From contig JAQFVV010012513.1 in NCBI GenBank assembly GCA_028023455.1, forward strand, positions 2,790,001 to 2,854,000: a stretch of 64,000 bases of DNA, in the 5' to 3' direction. This stretch comes from Epiperipatus broadwayi (taxonomy: Eukaryota > Onychophora > Udeonychophora > Euonychophora > Peripatidae). This document shows, one piece after another, positions 57,064 to 64,000 of the stretch. The position numbers were made by a program, and so were the translations under genes. The notes beneath the pieces are model-generated. The model worked only from the letters and a program-made list of their open reading frames with translations, did no database searches and was not told the DNA's origin. How positions within the stretch are numbered: position 1 is the stretch's first letter; each line of letters begins with the position of its first letter.

Positions 57064-58760
57064 ACACACACACACACACATATATATATAATTCCACTAT
57101 AAATAATTTTCTTTGTTTCTGAGCTGATGTAATACACAACTGTTAAAAAAACATCCACAAAAAAAGTATTTTTTCCCAATAAATATTTAGTTTTCTTACT
57201 ATCTTGCATGCTTATGAGATGAGCATATTATATTCATAGCATACATCAAAGGCATGCAAACTACATTTTCTGTGGTTGTTTTTATTAACAGTCATGTAAA
57301 ACACCTAAGAAAATCATTGTGAAAAAATTTCAGTATACATTTGTCATTTTACTAGTATTTAATGTTTTTTTTTCCTATTTTAGTTATTACTGTTAGTATA
57401 GCTTAGACAGTATTAAATATGTATACACTGTTCCCTATAAATCAAACTGATTATTATAGGTAGCACTAAGGGTCATATGAATTATTGATATATAGATATT
57501 TTAGTTATATATTTTATATCTCTACTCTGCATTATTCGATCTCTAACAAAAGCAAATGAATTTAAGGATTCAAATGCAATACTATTGACTGTTTCAGGCC
57601 TATAATTAGCTTTAATATTTATGAGAAGAAAACATTTAAAATTATACAAAATTTATAATGTGGTTTCATAAGAAAAATTGATGGTTTAACAATGTTTTAA
57701 GTTTTCCATGATCATTAAAAACCTGCGTAGAAATCTTATTGCAAAAAACAAGGTTCTTCTAACTAAAGGCCCGAACTATGTAAAAATTAATGTTTTTTTA
57801 ATATTGATTAAATCAAATTTTTAATTAACATAGAATACAAAAATGTATTTCCGTTTCCGTAAAGACCATGTAAATAAAAGCATTCTCATGAACTTAAATT
57901 CTGGTTTTAAAATGGCAGTCATAGTAAACTAAATAATATTAGCATTTATATTCTACTCCCTACAATTATTTTTTTTAAATTAATTAAATCATTTTTTTTA
58001 ATTAACACTACAAAAATGTTTTTTTCCCCTGATTCCATCTGAATATCCTAAATAAAAGCATTTTCATGAACTTAATTTGAGTAATGATTTCAAAATAGTA
58101 TCTAAGCTACAAGTTGTTCTTTATTTCAAAGCGCATGCCTAGAATTGTATTTTTACAGCGCATGCTTAGAGATTGATGAGAAAACGTCTTGCAATAGAAT
58201 ATGGAATCATATAAGAGTGCTAGTTTTTTAATAAAATGTTTGTAATACACAAACTACACAGTGGAATAAATAGACATATTAGATAAAAAGAAATGTTTTG
58301 ATACATTTAAAAGATCTACAATATTTTAATTAAAACTTTTTTTCCTGATCATTTAAAAAGATATTAATTAATGTTTTAACAATGTTGAAATGGGAATTTG
58401 TCTTACTTTTTAAACACTGCGGGACATCTCTAATTGAAATGTAATAAACTTAGTTGGTTAATATATTATATTTCAGTTTCATAAAAATGAAATATAAATT
58501 TTTAATTAGTTTCTTTTGTAAAATAAAAATGAAATAGATTAGATTATTGTAAATTTTAAAATGAAGATTCAAAATGTTATTAAAATTTACCGTTTTAGCT
58601 TGTGCAGTGTAATTTTTTTTTTGTTATTGTTGTTGTTATTTAAATCTAAAAAAAATTATATTCAACACAGTAAGCAGTTTATGTTTTGTTTTCTGTCTAA
58701 AGGGAGATTCTATAGAAAAATTCAAACTTTATTTATACCTCTCTAAATAGATTTAATTAC
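57064..58760. other. AT-rich sequence without recognised gene
   Basis: A (CA)n/(TA)n run at about 57063-57091 adjoins the RTE copy. The remaining ~1.6 kb shows no supported feature. Confidence 0.45.
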
Positions 58761-58764
58761 ATGA

Positions 58765-59340
58765 TTAATATTGAGAAGACTAAATATTTATGTATAGGAA
58801 TGGATATAAAAAGTATATAAATTAAAATTACTGATACTAGTTCAGCAAGGGAATTGATATAGATACTTGGGTAATTGGTTGAAGAAGAATGGAAGAAGCA
58901 AAGATGAAGTTACAAGAAAAATAATACTAGCAAAAGAACCTTTAATAAAAAATATTTTGTGAACATTTGAAAAAGGAATTAATAAAAAGATTAAGTGCTG
59001 AATGCTGTGGATATGATTGTATAATTGTAAAACATGGGCAATAAATTGACCATGGAGATTTTTAAGATTGTTTGAAAAAAGTCTAACTGAATTGGACATA
59101 TACTAAGAAGAAGAATTAATTCACTTAGTGAAAGATATTTGGGTAAAAATAGTGAATGGAAACAAAAACAAATGGCATTAATGATTGACCATATTGAATG
59201 ATATAACATATGGGAAAAAATATGTGGAATTCAAGATTTGGGCAATGAGCAGAACAAAATAAAAAAGTGGGTGAATTGGATGTGTGATTGTTCTCCAAAT
59301 ATCTCCAAAGAACAAGATACAAGTAATGAATACTCATGGT
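58765..59340 (+). pseudogene. old LINE of a second lineage, RT C-terminal part
   Basis: Plus-strand readings in two frames: NIEKTKYLCIGMD (58768), then YLGNWLKKNGRSKDEVTRKI and ILAKEPLIKN (58864-58950), then YNCKTWAIN (about 59020, equivalent of Y-G-x-E-T-W-T) and PWRFLRLF. The arrangement KTKYxCIG ... YLG.W.k.NG.s..EV..RI.LAK ... Y.C.TW is that of the region after the RT palm in non-LTR elements. It clearly differs from the RTE family here (YLGQIINTDGNIMEEINHRI). Several stops; the 3' part to 59340 is uncertain. Confidence 0.65.
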
Positions 59341-60015
59341 AGAACAGAACCCAATATTTGAATAATTATATTCTTTGCTTTTGTTGAAGATATGGCGAGC
59401 ATGATGAGTGTTAATATTAGCATGGGAGTCAAACTGGTGTTCTTTAGATTTTTGAGTACCTATATTTAAATCTTTGATTAAATCAGCAATTAAGTCAGAA
59501 GCATTGCACTATTTTCAGTTTTTACAAATTTAAGGTCATGGGCTTCAGTTTTTAAACTTATAATGTCACAGCTAGGGAAACACCAAATGCAAAAGAGAAG
59601 AGAATAATGTTCTAAAATGCTGCATTTTATACTAATATGTGTATTATTACTAATATATGAATGCATTTGAAAAAGCATGAATAAAATTTGAATTTTTCTA
59701 AAATCAATTACAACTAATTAATAGAAATAATTTATATAATTATAAATATCATTTTTGTGTTACAAAAGATACATTATATCAACAAATCTTTATTATTAAA
59801 AAGAGGTTGCCTTGGCAACAGTGTGAAATTGTTGATTATTATTGGCATTGGGATTGTCTAAATGTTGACTGGTTTTTAATGATATATGTATATAAAGAAT
59901 AGAAACGAAAAGATAATATTCATGTAAATAGAAATAACCTTCTACCTTTGATGTTACCAATAAATTTTTAATTACTGCCAATTTACAATCCTTGAAGCAT
60001 ATATATATATATATA
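59341..60015. other. AT-rich sequence without recognised gene
   Basis: No supported feature before a short (TA)n at 60000-60017. Confidence 0.45.
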
Positions 60016-60017
60016 TA

Positions 60018-60987
60018 CACACCTGGGTCTCATTTTACGCGATAGATAGGTTCCTCAGAAAACACACGCAAAAGAAATCGTGCAAAAAAAGACGTAACTT
60101 ACCTTGAAAAGGAGGGGGGGTACGGACTGTGATTTTTCAAAAATCGCATAAAAGCAAAGCACCAACATAAATTACTTTAAAATTCGCACAAAAAAAAAAT
60201 AAGGAAATAAAATATGACTAATAAAAAATTTCAAATTTAAAAAAAATTGATACAAGACAAATTTTTTTAAACTATAATATTTAATTTTATTCAAAACAAT
60301 ATATTTTTATGCATAATTTACAGTAATTTACATTTTTTATACACATTTTAATTATTATTGCTATTTGCCGATAAACAGGTTCATTTGCAAACTGGTAAAA
60401 AATCAGATTCTTCACAAGAGGAAATACAACTAGCACCAACATCACTCTCATGATGTGTTAATGGTTTTCTGGTGACAACGTAATTAGTAATTAATCTAAC
60501 AACTAAAAATTAAATTCTTATTTTTATCTTCAATTTTTTAATTTTTAATTTTAATTGTGCCCACTGCTATTACTCACCTTTTAAAAATAAACTTGCAGAC
60601 ACTAAATGATTAGTAATTGATTACGTTCTTTTTTAAAAAGCAAAAACAGAATGTGATTTAAAATGCAAAATTAACACACACAATGTTTGAACAAATTTAC
60701 ATTATAATCTTGTAAAATTTAATGTGGGTATACATAAAATGTGGAAATCATTATTTTAATTTCATTATTGCATAAAATCTTACTATTATAAAGCACTGAC
60801 AATATTGAAATTACTAAGATGAAAGTCGAATTCCAATAATGTGCTATTACTTTCAATATGATGTAAGTGCGTGAAATTTATTGTTTTAAGTAATAGCGCA
60901 TTATCGGAATTCGACTTCTGAGGAAACATGAATTGTGTAACTTCAAAATTGCATTAAATAAATCCACGTAAAACATGACCCAGGTGT
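60018..60987. mobile_element. non-autonomous DNA transposon, pogo/Tigger-like MITE (~970 bp)
   Basis: Imperfect terminal inverted repeats of about 22 bp: cacctgggtctcattttacg at the left and the reverse complement of cgtaaaacatgacccaggtg at the right, both inside TATATA flanks (TA target). Terminal sequences of the form CTGGGTC..ATTTTACGCG followed by repeated GCAAAA/GCAC motifs recall pogo/Tigger-type elements, but this is by resemblance only. No transposase is visible. An internal hairpin (about 60829-60860 and 60892-60925, ~29-bp arms) is nearly perfect. Confidence 0.65.
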
Positions 60988-62520
60988 ATATATATATAGA
61001 AAAACACAAACAAGGCTTCCATGAACTGCTAATTGAAATTCCTCAAATACACTTTTCTTTTTTTACTGAAAATCTCTAACAATAAAGTTGTCCATTTATT
61101 TAGTTGCAGATTTTATTAAGGTCTGATTTTCTGATATGTCTTGATATAAAAAGTGATTTCAAATTCAAATCAGTTGAAAACATAGAATTATTAATTTGAA
61201 TTCATAATCAATGGATATATTTATATTATTAAGCAGAATAATCTATAATAAAACAAAATATCATAAATAATTCTATAGTTTTTAATACAGTGTTAAAATA
61301 AATAATAGCTATAACTTTCATTTACTCATTTCTTTATATATTATTATAATGAAAATTGTAAATTCAAGTGCTTTGTTTACTATATATATATATATAATGA
61401 TAAATAATTTTATATTGAATAAATATAGTCATGTGATAATTATCATATCTCTTTAATTAGTGATTAAACTGCCCTCTAACTGCTAGATTCAATAATGTTT
61501 TACTATAGAAAGTTATTGAACATGGCAGCTAGGTGGCACTTCAACTACTAATTAAATAAATTTGGTAACTATTACATAACTTTTTATATATGTATTAATA
61601 ATATATATATATTGTAATGGTATATAAATATGCTGTTACATTAATTTAAAATAAAATCTTAGAGTTTGCAAATAAAAATAAAATCTATAAAAAAAACTAA
61701 AAGCTAAAATGTTTGTTAAACATATATAGTTCACACAGATGCAAAACTTTAAAAATATTTTTTTATATATAAATAAAAAAAAAGGTATTTGAATGTACTT
61801 TTGTATTAAAAAAGTACAAGATTTAAATATAAAAATATTTTAATAAAGAAATAATGTAAGTAAAAATAAAAACAGGTATTAATTAATTCCTGTAATCTGT
61901 AAATGGAAATGATTGTTTATTAATTATCCAAAAGCTGTGTAATTAAAAAGTCAGATGAAAAATAGATAAGAGAATAGAGATTTTAGCTTGACCAATGGAA
62001 GCAAATAAAGGCCCAGACCATAACAAAAAAATGGAACAGTGACGTTTTTGTTCATGGGATCCATAGGAGGACTATAAAAAGAAAAATATTGAGTTCCAGT
62101 AAGTTTCCAACTTGATTTGGTGAGACGAACAACAAGACGCACTTGTCGTTCTCTTTCACTTATTTTAAAAATGAAAAGACTGTAATACCAAAATGGAAAC
62201 AGCTAATGCTGCCTCCAGAACATCAGAGTGGTCTTCCAATGGAGTCATCATGGGAATTAAAAACAGGAACCAGGACTCTTCTACCGTGAGCTATATGAAC
62301 TAAGCAATTTTTAAAATCATAAAAAAAGAACAATTAAGAACTTTCATCAGGGTTTGACAAATTAATAAACAAGCCAACTTAAATGTTAAAATGGACTCTC
62401 ATCTGACTTTTTTAAGTTTTTAAATCAATTAATAAGGTTTAATATATATGTTTGCATTTGATAAAAAAATCATTTCCATTTATTATTTTATTTGTATTAA
62501 TATTTATTGTTTAAATTTTA
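60988..62520. other. AT-rich sequence; one protein-like frame near 62.0 kb
   Basis: On the minus strand 62165-61951 reads through ISERERQVRLVVRLTKSSW and GTQYFSFYSPPMDP, with a composition less AT-driven than its surroundings. No family is recognised and no splice structure can be confirmed, so it is not called as an exon. (TA)n runs at 61381 and 61600. Confidence 0.3.
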
Positions 62521-62861
62521 AATGAGGAAATTTAAGGTTGGGTATAGAGGTTGCATAGATTCGTTAGCAGTTGATTATGTTGTGGTTTTCATATTCGATT
62601 AGAATATATAAGTCAGCGATGTCACTACGGCATCTTACGATGAATGCTATTAGGTTTTGTGTATTCCCTATGCAATTGATGTTATCGATAATTTTGTATT
62701 TTGATCGGTTGTGTTTATTTTGAAATGTTTTTAACTGTGGAATCTATGCAGCCGATCTATACTCAACATTATAAAACAAATTGTATAAAATTCATCTGTG
62801 CGAAGGTATCTAAAGGTCAAATTTAAGTCGGGCGTGAATGGCTGTATAGATTTGTAAAGTT

Positions 62862-62881
62862 ATATATATATATATATATAG
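62862..62881. repeat. short (TA)n
   Basis: Ten TA dinucleotides in the centre of the large inverted repeat. Confidence 0.9.
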
Positions 62882-63254
62882 ATTAAGGGAGGGAAATCTT
62901 AGTTTATTTGTTTCATAGTTAAATTGGGTCAATGGATTGGATATATTGGTGTAATTAGTAGATGTAGTATGAGATCCGCTATGGGCAGGATTGCATATAT
63001 AAGCCGCACAACCCTTTTGCGTACGGATGGGATTGTAAGTCAGCAAAAAGTTCCATGGTCCCTGCCTATGGAGTTTTATTTTATTGTTCTTTTTGCCATA
63101 CAGTCATAACATTCCTATTGTAATGATCCGGATAAAGGTACTTACGTAAACTGCACTACGGGGCGCCATCTAGGCATTTGAACCTAGAAAAATTTATAAA
63201 GTAGGCAGATACGTAAGTCAAAAAAAAATTTTTTTTTTTTTTTTAATATTTTGA

Positions 63255-63300
63255 TTCCGGTCGTTAGCCCATGTCACTAGCTCAGTGGAATAGCAGAGAT
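63255..63300 (+). other. possible tRNA-like A box half
   Basis: CTAGCTCAGTGGAATAGCAGA (63278-63298) resembles a tRNA A box/D arm, but no B box follows at the expected distance. Kept as a weak observation. Confidence 0.25.
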
Positions 63301-64000
63301 TAAATAATATCATATCTTATCTAATTAGATTTCAACATTAAAAAATAAATAAAATAAGCCACTGCCAGTAATTAGCATACAAACATTTATTTATGCACAT
63401 ATATATAAGATTTAAAATTATTTTAGTATTAGTTTTACATTTTAACATTTAACATTATTTTTAACTTTGATTTTTGACTTTAATTTACATTTAATTACTA
63501 TTATATTCTAATTTTACATTTTAATTAAGTTCGCACAGATAAATTTATGAAAGCTTGTTTATAATGTTGAATATAGATCGGTTACATAGATTTCACGGTC
63601 AAAAACATTTCAAAGTAAACATAAACGATCAAAATACAAAATTATTGATTACTGACAATTGCGGAGGGAAATTTATACGTAACCCAATAGTATTCACCAT
63701 AAGATACTTGCATTGTCACCAATAACTTAAAAGACATCCGAATAAATACATTTTAGATACTCACCGTAAGGTATCATTATTTATCGAATGTCTATATATT
63801 TTGATCAAATATGAAAACCCAAAACATAGTTAACCGATAACCAATCCATGCAAGCGTCTATAAACAACTTAAATTTAATGCATTTTTATTTAGGGTCGAG
63901 TATGAATAGACCACATAAATTTGCTTTTGAAAATAAACATTCTATCCCTATTTAACCTTAGGCTAAAATTCGTAGTCAAACTGGCATCAATTCATCTGAT

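Larger units (their letters stand above)
62525..63910. repeat. large inverted repeat (~280-330-bp arms)
   Basis: About 62525-62810 and about 63530-63900 are inverted copies, roughly 70-75% similar with indels. Matching blocks include ataattttgtattttgatcg, ttgaaatgtttttaac and ccgatctata.tcaacattat. The ~700-bp centre holds an unassigned GC-richer stretch (62930-63110) and a poly-T run. Short motifs (tttaag.t.g.gt...) recur at about 62532, 62822 and 63891 in direct orientation. It could be a long-TIR DNA transposon; no transposase is recognised. Confidence 0.65.

Overview
This is a eukaryotic, almost certainly invertebrate metazoan, intergenic window. It is strongly AT-rich (roughly 70-75% by eye, not counted), has long (TA)n and GATA/GATG microsatellites, and shows no convincing host exon. 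All recognisable coding sequence belongs to mobile elements, and nearly all of it is broken. The mix of RTE-clade LINEs, Penelope-like elements, mariner, Merlin/ISXO2-like transposases, tRNA-derived SINEs and hammerhead-ribozyme repeats fits a mollusc or cnidarian-type genome, but the phylum cannot be fixed from the sequence.

Layout. 0-21 kb: decayed DNA transposons (mariner near 0.2-1.1 kb and 19.5-20.3 kb on opposite strands; two Merlin-type fragments at 13.5-15.1 kb), two tRNA-type SINEs (3.4 and 3.8 kb), a tRNA-like sequence (6.7 kb), several foldbacks, and hammerhead-bearing repeats (11.1-12.1, 12.8 and 16.3 kb). 21-34 kb: an old RTE fragment (21.2 kb), Penelope-like fragments as inverted pairs (23.0-24.1 and 29.9-30.5 kb), foldbacks, and a near full-length but broken RTE element on the minus strand (30.9-33.7 kb). 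34-47 kb: mostly featureless AT-rich sequence, an old RTE fragment (34.1 kb), a hammerhead repeat at 42.9 kb and a perfect 32-bp palindrome at 37.7 kb. 47-57 kb: a dense nest made of a tandem pair of hammerhead repeats, an RTE element inserted in the second one with a visible target-site duplication, a Penelope RT/endonuclease inverted pair with an RTE fragment inside it, more RTE fragments, a composite foldback carrying an RTE endonuclease fragment, and an RTE copy with a 5' inversion. 57-64 kb: a second, older LINE lineage (58.8 kb), a pogo-like MITE (60.0-61.0 kb) and a large inverted repeat (62.5-63.9 kb).

The most interesting signal is a set of candidate type-I hammerhead self-cleaving ribozymes in three repeat families (called X, Y and Z here). 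One family shows a compensatory base-pair change between copies, and one X copy is flanked by a 13-bp direct repeat. Together with Penelope-like retroelements in the same window, this resembles the published metazoan retrozyme / Penelope hammerhead systems. The families, their foldback layout and the Penelope inverted pairs are what most deserve checking.
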